DNA of 19,640 nucleotides from CALXZG01 sp034184445 (GCA_034184445.1 JAXFZX010000129.1:1-19640), one strand, 5' to 3'; shown: positions 1 through 8,913, numbered from the stretch's first letter. The notes: generated by a model not told the origin, from the letters alone. Numbers and translations are program-made.

Positions 1-1490
1 TGTATGGGCTGATTGCAGACAGTATTGATATATCAGATGATCGCAGACAAGTGTCCTTTCATTTAAATCCTCAGGCAAAATTTTCGGACGGCTCCCCCAT
101 TACCGCCGATGATGTGTTATTTTCTTTTAATATCTTAAAAGAGCAAGGTGTCCCAATGTATCGTGCGTATTACCGAGATGTGGTATCGGTTAAAACACCG
201 ACAAAAGATAGGGTCGTTTTTGATCTGGCGGAGGGGACCAATCGGGAACTCCCTCTTATTTTGGGAGAATTACCAGTGCTATCAAAAGCATATTGGGAAC
301 AAAAAGATTTTACAAAAACTTCCTTGGAAATCCCTGTTTCCTCAGGGCCTTATATCATCAAAAAAATTGTGCCGAACAGGTCTATTACTTATATCCGAAA
401 TCCCAATTATTGGGGAACAAATTTGAATGTGAATCGGGGGACGAATAATTTTGATGAAATTCAATATGATATCTATCGTGATAGCACCGTAGCGGTTGAA
501 GCGTTTAAAGCCGGATTATTGGATATCCGTCTGGAAAATGAAGCCAAAAAATGGCATGTACTGTCTCATTCGGAACCCGTTTTAAACGGCAAAATGAAAG
601 CCAAAGTCTTTCCGCACGGCATGCCCGCCGGTATGCAAGGTTTCGTCTTTAATTTAAGGCGACCAAAATTTCAGGATATTCGGGTGCGGCAGGCACTGGC
701 AACCGTTTTTGATTTTGATTGGACAAACCGTAGCCTTTTTTACAATTCCTATCGCCGAACGGCAAGTTTCTTTGAAAACTCATTTTTAAAAGCTCCCCCG
801 CTGCCAGATGATGCAGAATTAGAACTATTGAAACCGTTTAGGAACCAATTGCCCGCAAGCGTTTTTCAGACACCCTATGCTCCGCCGGGAGAACAGGATA
901 ATCGTAGAGGCCGATTGGAAAAAGCCTTCACCTTATTGGAGCAAGCGGGATATTATGTTGATTTGCGTGGGAGATTAAGGAGTCACGATGGAAAACCGTT
1001 TGAATTTGAAATCTTATTGGACAGCGCATCTAGTCCCGTTTGGGAACGCGTGGTCTTGCCATATGTTGACAGATTAAAACATCTGGGAATTAAGGCGAAT
1101 GTGCGCACCGTAGATACCATTCAATACAAAAACAGGCTTGATTCATACGATTATGACATGATCGTCACGGTATGGGGGCAATCCCTATCTCCGGGAAATG
1201 AACAGCGATATTTTTGGGGATCGGCTGCTGCGGATACCGTCGGCAGCTTGAATTACAGCGGTGTTAAAAATCCCGTCGTTGACTTTTTAATTGACCAAAT
1301 TATCGGGGCAAAATCACAATCCGAACATGTGACGGCAGTGCATGCACTGGATCGGGTGTTGTTGCACTTGCATCTTGTTATTCCCCATTGGCACATCCCC
1401 GAAAGCCGATATCTGTATTGGGATAAATTCGGTATGCCGAATACGGTCCCGATGAAAGGTATGAATGTTTGGGATTGGTGGATTAAATAG
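1..1490 (+). CDS. YejA-like ABC transporter substrate-binding protein (SBP family 5), 5' end outside window
   Basis: The reading frame is open from position 3, so the gene begins upstream; the GTG at 51 is internal, because the codons before it (YGLIADSIDIS) continue the family pattern. About 495 C-terminal residues are visible. SBP_bac_5 hallmarks are the FSDGSPITADDV block near the left edge and the SGPY...NPNYWG block around positions 350-420. The segment at about 700-790 (VFDFDWTNRSLFYNSY, then SFFENS) and the aromatic C-terminus ending in VWDWWIK resemble the YejA subgroup, which binds oligopeptides or microcin C-type peptides in the periplasm for an ABC importer. The signal peptide would lie outside the window. 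No permease gene follows; the next gene is valS with its own promoter, so any yejB/E/F partners must lie upstream or elsewhere. The family call is firm; the substrate is inferred. Confidence 0.88.
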   Translation, partial: YGLIADSIDISDDRRQVSFHLNPQAKFSDGSPITADDVLFSFNILKEQGVPMYRAYYRDVVSVKTPTKDRVVFDLAEGTNRELPLILGELPVLSKAYWEQKDFTKTSLEIPVSSGPYIIKKIVPNRSITYIRNPNYWGTNLNVNRGTNNFDEIQYDIYRDSTVAVEAFKAGLLDIRLENEAKKWHVLSHSEPVLNGKMKAKVFPHGMPAGMQGFVFNLRRPKFQDIRVRQALATVFDFDWTNRSLFYNSYRRTASFFENSFLKAPPLPDDAELELLKPFRNQLPASVFQTPYAPPGEQDNRRGRLEKAFTLLEQAGYYVDLRGRLRSHDGKPFEFEILLDSASSPVWERVVLPYVDRLKHLGIKANVRTVDTIQYKNRLDSYDYDMIVTVWGQSLSPGNEQRYFWGSAAADTVGSLNYSGVKNPVVDFLIDQIIGAKSQSEHVTAVHALDRVLLHLHLVIPHWHIPESRYLYWDKFGMPNTVPMKGMNVWDWWIK

Positions 1491-1516
1491 CGAATGTTCT
1501 TGGGGCAAAATAAAAC

Positions 1517-1545
1517 TTGATTTTTGGGCGGGATTAGAGTATAAT
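1517..1545 (+). promoter_or_regulatory. Near-consensus sigma70 promoter of valS operon
   Basis: TTGATT at 1517-1522 and a perfect TATAAT at 1540-1545 are separated by exactly 17 bases, which predicts transcription starting near 1552. It sits in the 89-base gap after the substrate-binding protein gene. Because the start site lies downstream of the ATG at 1547, that in-frame ATG cannot be the valS start. No terminator for the upstream gene is visible in this gap. Confidence 0.8.
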
Positions 1546-1579
1546 CATGCCTAAACTTTATCATAAAACGGAGCGCATT

Positions 1580-4222
1580 ATGACACAAATTGAAATGGAA
1601 AAATATTTTGAACCTAAAACAGCGGAAGAAAAATGGTATCGCCTATGGACGGAAAAGGGGTATTTTCATGCCGATAGAAAATCCGATAAAAAACCCTATA
1701 CCATTATGATCCCACCCCCCAATATCACGGGAAAATTACATATCGGACATGCCCTTAATATGACGCTTCAAGATATTACTATTCGGATGAAACGAATGCA
1801 AGGATATAATGCATTGTGGCTGCCGGGGACGGATCATGCCAGTATCGCAACCGAAGCCAAAATTGTGGATATGCTTAAAAAAGAAGGCATCACCAAAGAA
1901 GATTTGGGACGGGACGGGTTTTTAAAACGCGCATGGGAATGGAAAGAAGAATATGGCGGAACCATCATTAAGCAATTGAAAAAATTGGGGTCCTCATGCG
2001 ATTGGGATCGGGAAAGATTTACCTTGGATGAGGGATTGAGCAAAGCCGTTCAAAAAGTGTTTATTGATATGTATAACGAAGGCTTGATTTACCGTGGGGA
2101 GCGGTTGGTCAATTGGTGCCCGTGTTGTCATACCTCTATTTCCGATGCGGAAGTGGAATATGAAGAAGAACAAGGATCGCTATGGTATATTCGGTATGAT
2201 GCACCGGATAAATCTTATTCGGTGGAAGTGGCAACAACGCGTCCCGAAACCATGTTAGGAGATACCGCTGTGGCCGTGAACCCAAAGGACGAACGGTTTG
2301 CCCACATGATCGGTAAAACCGTTGTTGTCCCGATCGTTAATCGGGAAATACCCGTTATTGCCGATCCATTTGTGGAAATGGAATTTGGAACAGGGGCGGT
2401 TAAAATTACACCGGCACATGATTTTAATGACTTCGCAGCCGGTAAAAAATTCGGTCTGGAAATCATTAAGGTGATTGATGAAGACGGAAAAATGTTGCCG
2501 CTAGTCCCAAAATATGCGGGGCAGGATATCCTGACTGCCAGAGCCGGTATCGTAGATGAATTAAAAGAATTGGGGAATTTAACGAAAATTGAACCCTATA
2601 TGCATAAAGTCGGCAAATGTTATCGGTGCCATAATACGGTGGAACCTTTGGTATCTAAACAGTGGTTTGTGAAAATGGAAACCTTGGCAAAACCCGCAAT
2701 AGAGGTGGTTAAAAACAAAGAAATCACGATTATCCCTGAACGCGATGAAAAAGTCTATTGTCACTGGATGGAAAATATTCAGGATTGGTGTATTTCGCGG
2801 CAACTGTGGTGGGGACACCGGATCCCGGCCTATTATTGCACAAAATGCGGGGCCGTTCATGTCGGCACGGAAATGCCAACACAGATATGCTCGTGCGGAA
2901 ATAAGACATGGGTGCAAGATGAAGATACCTTGGATACTTGGTTTAGCTCTGCCCTGTGGCCGTTTTCAACATTAGGATGGCCGGAAAAAACGGAAGATCT
3001 GGCCTATTTCTATCCGACAAGCACATTGATAACGGGGCGGGATATTATCTTTTTCTGGGTGGCGAGAATGATATTTTCGGCCCTAAAACAAACGGGAAAA
3101 GTGCCGTTTAAAACCGTGGCTATGCATGGGCTTGTGCGAGACGCTCTCGGACGAAAAATGTCCAAAAGTTTGAATAACGGTGTGGATCCATTAGAAGTCA
3201 TTTCCGAATTTGGGGCAGATGCTTTGCGGTTCTCATTAGTGCAAGGACTTAATTTGGAAACAGATATTAAGTATTCCAAAGATAAGTTGACGGTCGCAAA
3301 AGCCTTTATCAATAAATTGTGGAATTCAGCTAAATTTGTGTTTGGGGCAATTGCGGATGTTGATTTTAAATCTTGTGATTCATCTCAATTGCAACCCGAA
3401 GACAAATGGATGATTACCAAATTAAACGATATTATCCGTGATGTGACGGCCGAATTGGAAAAGTTTGAATATGGGTTGGCTTTACAAAAACTGTATGACT
3501 TTTTCTGGAACGATTTTTGCAGCACCTATATTGAAATGGTTAAACCCCGCTTAATGGATGAGGGTGTGCCGACTAAAACCGCTGCGGCCAATACGCTGTA
3601 TCGCGTCATGAAAACTGTTTTGCAGTTATTACATCCGTTCTTACCGTTTGTGACGGAAGAACTGTATGATAAATTATCGGACGGGCATGACAAACCGTTG
3701 ATTGTTTCGGATTGGCCGGTGGCGGACGGGCAACAATATCCGGCGGATTTTGAAAATATTGAACTGTTGAAATATTTTATCACCAGTATCCGGAATGTGC
3801 GGGTGAATATGAATATTCAACCCAATCGTAAAACAGCTCTTATTTTTGTGACAACAGAAAAAGCAGACTTTTTACGCACGGCCGAACCAATCTTGAAAAA
3901 GTTGGCTTTTGCCAAAGAGGTTGTTATTCAAAGCACAAAAGAAGGCATTCCCATGAATGCCATCACGGTGGAATCATTGGTAGCAGCGGTCTATATCCCG
4001 TTTGAAGATTTGGTTGATGTGACGGCAGAAGTAGAACGGTTAAATGCGGAAAAAGCCAAATATCAGGAAATGATCGCGCGCGTGGAGCGGCAACTGGCCA
4101 ATGAACAATTTGTGTCCAAAGCACCCACAGAGAAAGTAGAAGAACAACGGCAAAAATTGGCCGATTATCAAAAATTATTGGGAGCAACCGAAGAACGGTT
4201 GGCTACCCTTCAAAAGCAGTAG
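1580..4222 (+). CDS. valS: Valine--tRNA ligase
   Basis: This class I aminoacyl-tRNA synthetase charges tRNA-Val in the cytoplasm and edits misactivated threonine. The 880-residue product has PPPNITGKLHIGHALN around residues 45-60 (HIGH at 54-57), the editing domain in the middle (ATTRPETMLGDTAVAV), the DTWFSSALWPFSTLGWP block, and KMSKS at 526-530. A charged coiled-coil tail of about 70 residues ends in LATLQKQ, as is normal for ValS. Two Cys-rich segments (CYRCH, and CTKCG with CSCG) flank the catalytic core and could bind zinc. The start at 1580 is preferred over the in-frame ATG at 1547: GGAG lies six bases before it, and the predicted transcript starts after 1547. It heads an operon; the next gene begins nine bases after its stop. 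Confidence 0.97.
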   Translation: MTQIEMEKYFEPKTAEEKWYRLWTEKGYFHADRKSDKKPYTIMIPPPNITGKLHIGHALNMTLQDITIRMKRMQGYNALWLPGTDHASIATEAKIVDMLKKEGITKEDLGRDGFLKRAWEWKEEYGGTIIKQLKKLGSSCDWDRERFTLDEGLSKAVQKVFIDMYNEGLIYRGERLVNWCPCCHTSISDAEVEYEEEQGSLWYIRYDAPDKSYSVEVATTRPETMLGDTAVAVNPKDERFAHMIGKTVVVPIVNREIPVIADPFVEMEFGTGAVKITPAHDFNDFAAGKKFGLEIIKVIDEDGKMLPLVPKYAGQDILTARAGIVDELKELGNLTKIEPYMHKVGKCYRCHNTVEPLVSKQWFVKMETLAKPAIEVVKNKEITIIPERDEKVYCHWMENIQDWCISRQLWWGHRIPAYYCTKCGAVHVGTEMPTQICSCGNKTWVQDEDTLDTWFSSALWPFSTLGWPEKTEDLAYFYPTSTLITGRDIIFFWVARMIFSALKQTGKVPFKTVAMHGLVRDALGRKMSKSLNNGVDPLEVISEFGADALRFSLVQGLNLETDIKYSKDKLTVAKAFINKLWNSAKFVFGAIADVDFKSCDSSQLQPEDKWMITKLNDIIRDVTAELEKFEYGLALQKLYDFFWNDFCSTYIEMVKPRLMDEGVPTKTAAANTLYRVMKTVLQLLHPFLPFVTEELYDKLSDGHDKPLIVSDWPVADGQQYPADFENIELLKYFITSIRNVRVNMNIQPNRKTALIFVTTEKADFLRTAEPILKKLAFAKEVVIQSTKEGIPMNAITVESLVAAVYIPFEDLVDVTAEVERLNAEKAKYQEMIARVERQLANEQFVSKAPTEKVEEQRQKLADYQKLLGATEERLATLQKQ

Positions 4223-4230
4223 AGGTCTAA

Positions 4231-4644
4231 ATGAGTGCGAACGATTGTGAAAAAACATTTAAAAAAGTAAGTGCACGGTGCACCTTGCTTGCTTTGGGAA
4301 TATTGGCAGGTTTAGTGGCCGTATCGTCGGTTGGGGGATACCTTAAATACAAAAGATATCAAGAAGAACGCGATCAGGCCGATCAAGATGAACGGGTTGA
4401 CATGACATTGATTGATCATCAAAAGGGGGTGGCACCCAGGGCTTGTGTTGGCGTTATGTTTTTCAGCAAAACCGGTCAAACCAATCAGACAGATGCCGTT
4501 ATGCACTATGCAACATGTGATTTAAATGTTGTGGAAAAATTAAGGCATCTCAAATTGGGGGAAAAGAAAAAAGTGGCCGAATGGAAAGGTCTTGTCACAG
4601 ATAAGCATATGAAAACTTATTCTTGGACAGAAATAGAAAGATAA
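4231..4644 (+). CDS. Small single-pass membrane protein, unknown function (paralog A)
   Basis: I do not recognise this family. The 137-residue protein has a short N-terminus with two cysteines (C6, C17), one hydrophobic membrane segment at about residues 18-37, a charged stretch (about 41-56), and a soluble C-terminal domain of about 80 residues that is probably periplasmic. The C-terminal domain has a core of ERV..TLID, then GV, a hydrophobic strand ending in FF, a paired Cys context (YATCD), and KKKVAEWKGL near the end. It resembles the next gene along its whole length, so the two are probably tandem duplicates. An AGAGGT ribosome-binding site overlaps the valS stop codon, so it is likely coupled to valS. 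Compact spacing and a matching domain plan in two copies argue that it is real. No function is assigned. Confidence 0.82.
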   Translation: MSANDCEKTFKKVSARCTLLALGILAGLVAVSSVGGYLKYKRYQEERDQADQDERVDMTLIDHQKGVAPRACVGVMFFSKTGQTNQTDAVMHYATCDLNVVEKLRHLKLGEKKKVAEWKGLVTDKHMKTYSWTEIER

Positions 4645-4654
4645 AGGAGGAGTA

Positions 4655-5086
4655 ATGGATCGGGCAGAATATAAACGCTGGCGGCGGATAAGAGCAAAAA
4701 TCGTATCATGGATGGCTTTTGGCGGTGTAATGGCTATCTTGGGGGGGGTAGCTTATACCACCGTTAAAAGTGCAGCAGAAGGTGGACGCAAAAACAAAGA
4801 ACAATCCAAAATAGATCAGGAAAGAGTGGCGACCTTGATTGACAAAAAAGAAGGGGTGGTGGGCAAAGCGTCCTATGCGACAATATTCTTTTTAGATACG
4901 GATGCTCAAACAAATACAGCCGAAATTGTTGCCCAAGCAGTTGCCCATGATGCGAAATGTATAGAAGCTCTTCGCACTACGGCCGTTGGAACGACAAAAA
5001 AAGTATCCGAATGGAAAAGCTTATTTATCAAAAAAAACGAACAAATATTTACACAAGAATCATATTGGCATGAATTAGGCAGGTAA
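4655..5086 (+). CDS. Small single-pass membrane protein, unknown function (paralog B)
   Basis: This 143-residue protein has a basic N-terminus (KRWRRIRAK), one membrane segment at about residues 16-36, a charged linker, and a C-terminal domain matching the preceding gene. Shared landmarks are ERV followed by TLID, a GV turn, a strand ending in FF, Q-T-N in the following loop, a single Cys in the A-K-C-I segment, and KKVSEWKSL. A very strong AAGGAGG ribosome-binding site (4644-4650) lies four bases before the ATG, so it is probably translated more strongly than its neighbour. The gene stops two bases before pheS. A run of eight G at 4741-4748 lies in the membrane-segment coding region and could slip during replication. 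The function is unknown; the context only says that it is co-transcribed with translation genes. Confidence 0.84.
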   Translation: MDRAEYKRWRRIRAKIVSWMAFGGVMAILGGVAYTTVKSAAEGGRKNKEQSKIDQERVATLIDKKEGVVGKASYATIFFLDTDAQTNTAEIVAQAVAHDAKCIEALRTTAVGTTKKVSEWKSLFIKKNEQIFTQESYWHELGR

Positions 5087-5088
5087 AA

Positions 5089-6156
5089 ATGCAGGAAAAA
5101 ATAAATGAATTAAGGCCGGAATTATTGACGGCAATTGAAAAAGCAGACACTGTTGTGGCGTTGGAAGCCGTGCGGGTGCAGGCTTTGGGAAAAAATGGAC
5201 AAATTACGGGATTGATGAAAACTTTGGGCGGATTATCGCCGGAAGAACGCAAATCCGCCGGACAGGTATTGAATGTCTTTAAAAATGAAATAGCAACGGC
5301 GTTGGATCAGAAAAAAGAAATCTTAGAAACCAAAGCCCTGAATGAAAAGTTGCAAAGCGAAAGTGTTGATGTGACGCTTCCGGCACGGCCGGAACTTAAT
5401 CAGGGACGCATTCATCCGATTGCACAAGTGATTGAAGAAACCCTGACCATCTTTGCCCAAATGGGATTTGATCTAGCGGAAGGGCCGGATATTGAAGATG
5501 ATTGGCATAATTTTGAAGCCCTGAATATGCCGGCAGCACACCCCGCACGGCAAATGCAGGCGACCTTCTTTTTCCCGAACGGAAGCTTATTAAGAACCCA
5601 AACTTCGGGGGTTCAAATCCGAACAATGGAAGCCAAAAAACCGCCAATTAAAATTGTATGTCCGGGGCGGACCTATCGGCGGGACTATGATGCAACGCAT
5701 ACCCCGATGTTTCATCAAATTGAAGGATTGGTTATTGATGACAAAACTAATTTGGCAAACCTTAAATCCGTGTTGGTGGAATTTTTTAAACTCTTCTTTG
5801 AAACAGATGATGTTGCGGTGCGGTTCAGGCCAAGTTATTTCCCGTTTACGGAGCCGTCCTATGAAATGGATCTGGGAGGCGTGATGGCACGCAATATCGG
5901 AAAAGAGTGGATAGAACTTTTGGGATGTGGTGTGGTTGATCCGCGCGTCCTTAAAAATTGTGGTATTGATCCCCAAAAATATCAAGGCTTTGCCTTTGGT
6001 ATCGGGTTAGATCGGTTGGCAATGATGAAATACGGAATGAAAGATTTGCGTCCCATGTTTGAGGCCGATATGAAATGGATTAAGCACTATGGGTTCTTGC
6101 CGTTGGATGTGCCGACTGTCACCAGCGGGTTATCTTTGAACGGAGGCAGAAAATGA
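5089..6156 (+). CDS. pheS: Phenylalanine--tRNA ligase alpha subunit
   Basis: This is the catalytic subunit of the cytoplasmic alpha2-beta2 enzyme that charges tRNA-Phe. The product is 355 residues, normal for the family. It has an N-terminal coiled coil (about 1-90) containing GKNGQITGLMKTLGGLSPEE, then the class II core: motif 2 around PGRTYRRDYDATHTPMFHQ, the FRPSYFPFTEPSYE substrate-pocket block, GCGVVDPRVL, and motif 3 in FAFGIGLDRLAMMKYGM. The start at 5089 follows the upstream stop by two bases, with only a weak GGCAGG ribosome-binding site, so translation is probably coupled. Its stop overlaps the pheT start as ATGA. There is no phenylalanine-rich leader peptide or attenuator in front, because the gene is embedded in the valS operon. 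Confidence 0.97.
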   Translation: MQEKINELRPELLTAIEKADTVVALEAVRVQALGKNGQITGLMKTLGGLSPEERKSAGQVLNVFKNEIATALDQKKEILETKALNEKLQSESVDVTLPARPELNQGRIHPIAQVIEETLTIFAQMGFDLAEGPDIEDDWHNFEALNMPAAHPARQMQATFFFPNGSLLRTQTSGVQIRTMEAKKPPIKIVCPGRTYRRDYDATHTPMFHQIEGLVIDDKTNLANLKSVLVEFFKLFFETDDVAVRFRPSYFPFTEPSYEMDLGGVMARNIGKEWIELLGCGVVDPRVLKNCGIDPQKYQGFAFGIGLDRLAMMKYGMKDLRPMFEADMKWIKHYGFLPLDVPTVTSGLSLNGGRK

Positions 6157-8513
6157 AATTCAGTTTAACAACTTTAAAGCAATACTTGAATACCAATGCA
6201 ACGGCAACAGAATTAGCCGATAAAATGACAATGCTGGGGTTGGAAGTGGAAGAAGTGCAGGATTTAAGTGCCAGCTTAAAAGGCTATATTGTGGGGGAAA
6301 TCCGTGTCGTAGAACAGCATCCTAACGCCGATAAATTACATGTCTTGCGTGTCTTTAACGGAAAAGAAGATGTGCAAATCGTTTGTGGTGCACCGAATGT
6401 CCGTGTAGGGATGAAATCTATATTGGCTCAGCCCGGATGCTATGTCCTAAAATTCAACGAAACAATTGAAATTAGTAAATTGCGTGGGGTTGAATCCAGA
6501 GGAATGATGTGTGCCGAAGACGAATTGGGAATCGGTGATGATCATGAAGGTATCATTGATTTAAATACGGATCTGCCGGCCGGAACACCGGCGGCAGAAG
6601 CCCTAAATGCTGATATTATCTTTGATGTTAATGTGACCCCGAACAGACCCGATTGCTTGGGTGTTAAAGGAATTGCTCGCGATTTGTCGGCTACGGGAAT
6701 CGGAACTTTGACAGAAACTCCGGTTGCCACAGTGGCAGGCAAGTTTGATTCGCCCGTCACGGTAGAAATTCAAGATAAAGCCTGTCCGATTTATACAGGC
6801 AGATTCATCAAAAATGTTAAAAATGGGGAAAGTCCCGATTGGATGAAGCGAGCCTTAATTGCCGCAGGGCTGAGGCCGATTTCGGCTTTAGTGGATATCA
6901 CAAATTACCTGAATATTGCGGAATGTCGGCCGCTTCATGTCTTTGATGCGGATAAATTGTCTGGTAAGATTATTGTTCGGCCGGCAAAAGAAAATGAAAA
7001 ATTAATGGCACTAGATGATCGGGAATATACTCTATCTCCTGAAATTTGCGTTGTGGCAGATGAACGCGCGGCGCAAAGTATTGCTGGTGTTATGGGAGGG
7101 GTGGATACGGCCGTATCGCGGGAAACCAAAAATGTGTTTTTGGAAAGTGCCTATTTTGAACCGGTGGCTATCGCCAAAGCCGGCGTTTTAACTAATGCCG
7201 TTTCCGATTCCAGAAGCCGCTTTGAACGCGGGGTTGATCCATTAAGCACTATTCCCGATAACGAACGGGCAACGCAAATGATTTTGGATTTATGTGGAGG
7301 GGAGGCCTCAAACATTGTCATAGCGGGAAAAGAACCCGATTGCACACGCGTGATAGATTTTGATTTTCATGAAGTGAAGCGTTTGACGGGACTTGAAATA
7401 CCCCAAGAAAAAATGGTGGAGATTTTAAATCGTCTTGGTTTTGGTGTCAGTGGCACGCAAATCACGGTGCCGTCATGGCGGATTCATGATGTTTCTTTAT
7501 CGGCGGATTTGGTGGAGGAAATTGTGCGCATTTATGGCTTGGATGAGTTGCCGGATGCACCGATGCGGGCAGAAACTCTGCCGATTGGAACACTTTTACC
7601 GAAACAGAAAAAAGAAGTGGCTGTGCGGCGGGCTTTGGCATCAAGAGGGCTGTGTCAGGCAATTACCTGGTCGTTTATGGATTCACGCCTTGCAAAGTAC
7701 TTTGGCAGCCATGGAGTTAAGTTGGCAAACCCAATCGCATCGGATTTAGATGAAATGAGGCCAAGTTTGATCCCTAACCTGTTGTCGGCGGTAAAACGCA
7801 ATCAGGATCATGGCACGCAAGATGTCCAATTATTTGAAGTGGGACCCGAATTCTACTCGGATAAGCCGGGGGAACAAAGGCTTGTTGCTTGCGGTGTGCG
7901 CGCCGGAAACTTTACCCCGAAACATTGGCTTTCGGTCGGGCGGACGGTAGATGTCTTTGATGCCAAAGCAGATGCGTTGGCGGCATTGGCAAGTGTAGAT
8001 GCACCGCAAAATACACAAATTTTGAAAAACGCACCGAGTTGGTATCATCCGGGGCGGTCAGGCAGTATTCAACTCGGTAAAAACATTTTGGCCGTATTTG
8101 GTGAAATTCATCCGGCTATTTTGAAGGTTTTTGATATCAAAACACCCGTATGTGCTTTTGAACTCTATCTAGATGCGGTGCCAACCGGTAAAGCCAAAGG
8201 AAAATTGCAAAAAGAATTAAAGGCTTCTAATTTGATGCCTTTGACACGTGATTTTGCCTTTGTTATGGACGAAAATGTGGAAGCGGTTAAGGTTATTTCA
8301 ACTATCCAAAATGTGAGCAAAGAATTGATTACGGAAGTATCGGTCTTTGATGTGTATCAGGGTGAACACTTGCCGGAAGGAAAAAAATCATTGGCAATAA
8401 AGGTGACAATTCAACCGCAGGATAAAACCTTAACGGATGCGGATATTGAAGCGTTGTCAGCACAAATTATAAATTTTGTGGCAAAAAATACCGGTGCGGT
8501 GTTGCGGGCGTAA
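6153..8513 (+). CDS. pheT: Phenylalanine--tRNA ligase beta subunit
   Basis: This is the structural and editing partner of PheS. The 786 residues match the bacterial length (about 790-800). Domains in order: an N-terminal piece (KMTMLGLEVEEV), an EMAP-II-like tRNA-binding OB fold at about 40-150 (HPNADKLHVLRV, VCGAPNVR), the B3/B4 editing domain (about 200-380, with NYLNIAECRPLHVFDADK and SRFERGVDP), the B5 domain (about 400-475), a catalytic-like core, and a C-terminal FDX-ACB anticodon-binding domain (about 695-786; MPLTRDFAFVMDENV). The ATG overlaps the pheS stop, giving coupled 1:1 synthesis. It is the last gene of this operon and faces the convergent XRE gene across only 24 bases; no convincing terminator hairpin is visible there. 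Confidence 0.97.
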   Translation: MKFSLTTLKQYLNTNATATELADKMTMLGLEVEEVQDLSASLKGYIVGEIRVVEQHPNADKLHVLRVFNGKEDVQIVCGAPNVRVGMKSILAQPGCYVLKFNETIEISKLRGVESRGMMCAEDELGIGDDHEGIIDLNTDLPAGTPAAEALNADIIFDVNVTPNRPDCLGVKGIARDLSATGIGTLTETPVATVAGKFDSPVTVEIQDKACPIYTGRFIKNVKNGESPDWMKRALIAAGLRPISALVDITNYLNIAECRPLHVFDADKLSGKIIVRPAKENEKLMALDDREYTLSPEICVVADERAAQSIAGVMGGVDTAVSRETKNVFLESAYFEPVAIAKAGVLTNAVSDSRSRFERGVDPLSTIPDNERATQMILDLCGGEASNIVIAGKEPDCTRVIDFDFHEVKRLTGLEIPQEKMVEILNRLGFGVSGTQITVPSWRIHDVSLSADLVEEIVRIYGLDELPDAPMRAETLPIGTLLPKQKKEVAVRRALASRGLCQAITWSFMDSRLAKYFGSHGVKLANPIASDLDEMRPSLIPNLLSAVKRNQDHGTQDVQLFEVGPEFYSDKPGEQRLVACGVRAGNFTPKHWLSVGRTVDVFDAKADALAALASVDAPQNTQILKNAPSWYHPGRSGSIQLGKNILAVFGEIHPAILKVFDIKTPVCAFELYLDAVPTGKAKGKLQKELKASNLMPLTRDFAFVMDENVEAVKVISTIQNVSKELITEVSVFDVYQGEHLPEGKKSLAIKVTIQPQDKTLTDADIEALSAQIINFVAKNTGAVLRA

Positions 8514-8537
8514 TCGGGGCAATGTTATTGGGGAATA

Positions 8538-8888
8538 TTAACCGTTGTCATCGGGAGCACCTATCAGATACGCGCGTATCAGTTCTTCCGAAAAGGAGCG
8601 AAAATCGGATATTTTGCGGCTCATTTCTTTAATGGGGTCGGAACGGATAAAACGCGGGGGAAATAAGTCCTGTAAATCGCATCCAAGAGCGTATGCTATT
8701 TGAGAAAGCAATCCGGCCGAAAGTGGGCAAAGAGCCTGTTCGGATTGTTTCAGCTTTTGGGGAGGAATATTCAAATATCGCGCCATTTTGGACACGGATA
8801 TTTTTTGTTCTTTCCTGAGTTGTCGGATTTTTCGGGCAACAAATAAGTCAACATTATCGGGTATCCAATTAGGCAACTTGACCTCCAT
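8538..8888 (-). CDS. XRE-family helix-turn-helix transcriptional regulator
   Basis: From the ATG at 8888 the product is 116 residues. Residues about 17-76 form a HTH_3/XRE domain: VARKIRQLRKEQKISVSK, then the recognition-helix region (about 42-50), then LSAGLLSQIAYALGCDLQDLF. A 40-residue basic and acidic tail follows (SRKISDFRSF, ending GAPDDNG). It probably binds DNA as a dimer; its targets are unknown. The start is ambiguous. The ATG at 8888 directly follows the T-run of an intrinsic terminator and has only a distant AAGG upstream. A TTG at 8876 (Leu-5 in this numbering) is preceded by GGAGGT and four bases, so it may be the real start, giving 112 residues. A longer frame from 8951 lacks a ribosome-binding site and lies inside the structured RNA. 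Expression probably requires read-through of the upstream terminator. Confidence 0.85.
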   Translation of the reverse strand: MEVKLPNWIPDNVDLFVARKIRQLRKEQKISVSKMARYLNIPPQKLKQSEQALCPLSAGLLSQIAYALGCDLQDLFPPRFIRSDPIKEMSRKISDFRSFSEELIRAYLIGAPDDNG

Positions 8889-8913
8889 AAAAAAATCGCC
8901 TTGACGAGAGGCG
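8889..8913 (-). terminator. Intrinsic terminator of the structured RNA, abutting the XRE start
   Basis: On the minus strand, CGCCT (8913-8909) pairs with AGGCG (8901-8897) around a seven-base loop, followed by A and seven T (8895-8889). The T-run touches the ATG at 8888. The first two stem bases (8913-8912) are also the last two bases of an alternative 10-bp helix with 8989-8980, so the terminator and that helix compete. Confidence 0.72.

Noticed and set aside
1491..1516. Terminator after the substrate-binding protein gene
   Set aside because: No hairpin with a T-run could be found between the stop codon and the valS promoter.
1547..1579. Upstream in-frame ATG for valS at 1547
   Set aside because: It directly overlaps the region before the predicted transcription start (TATAAT ends at 1545), has no ribosome-binding site, and the extra residues do not resemble ValS; GGAG fits the ATG at 1580.
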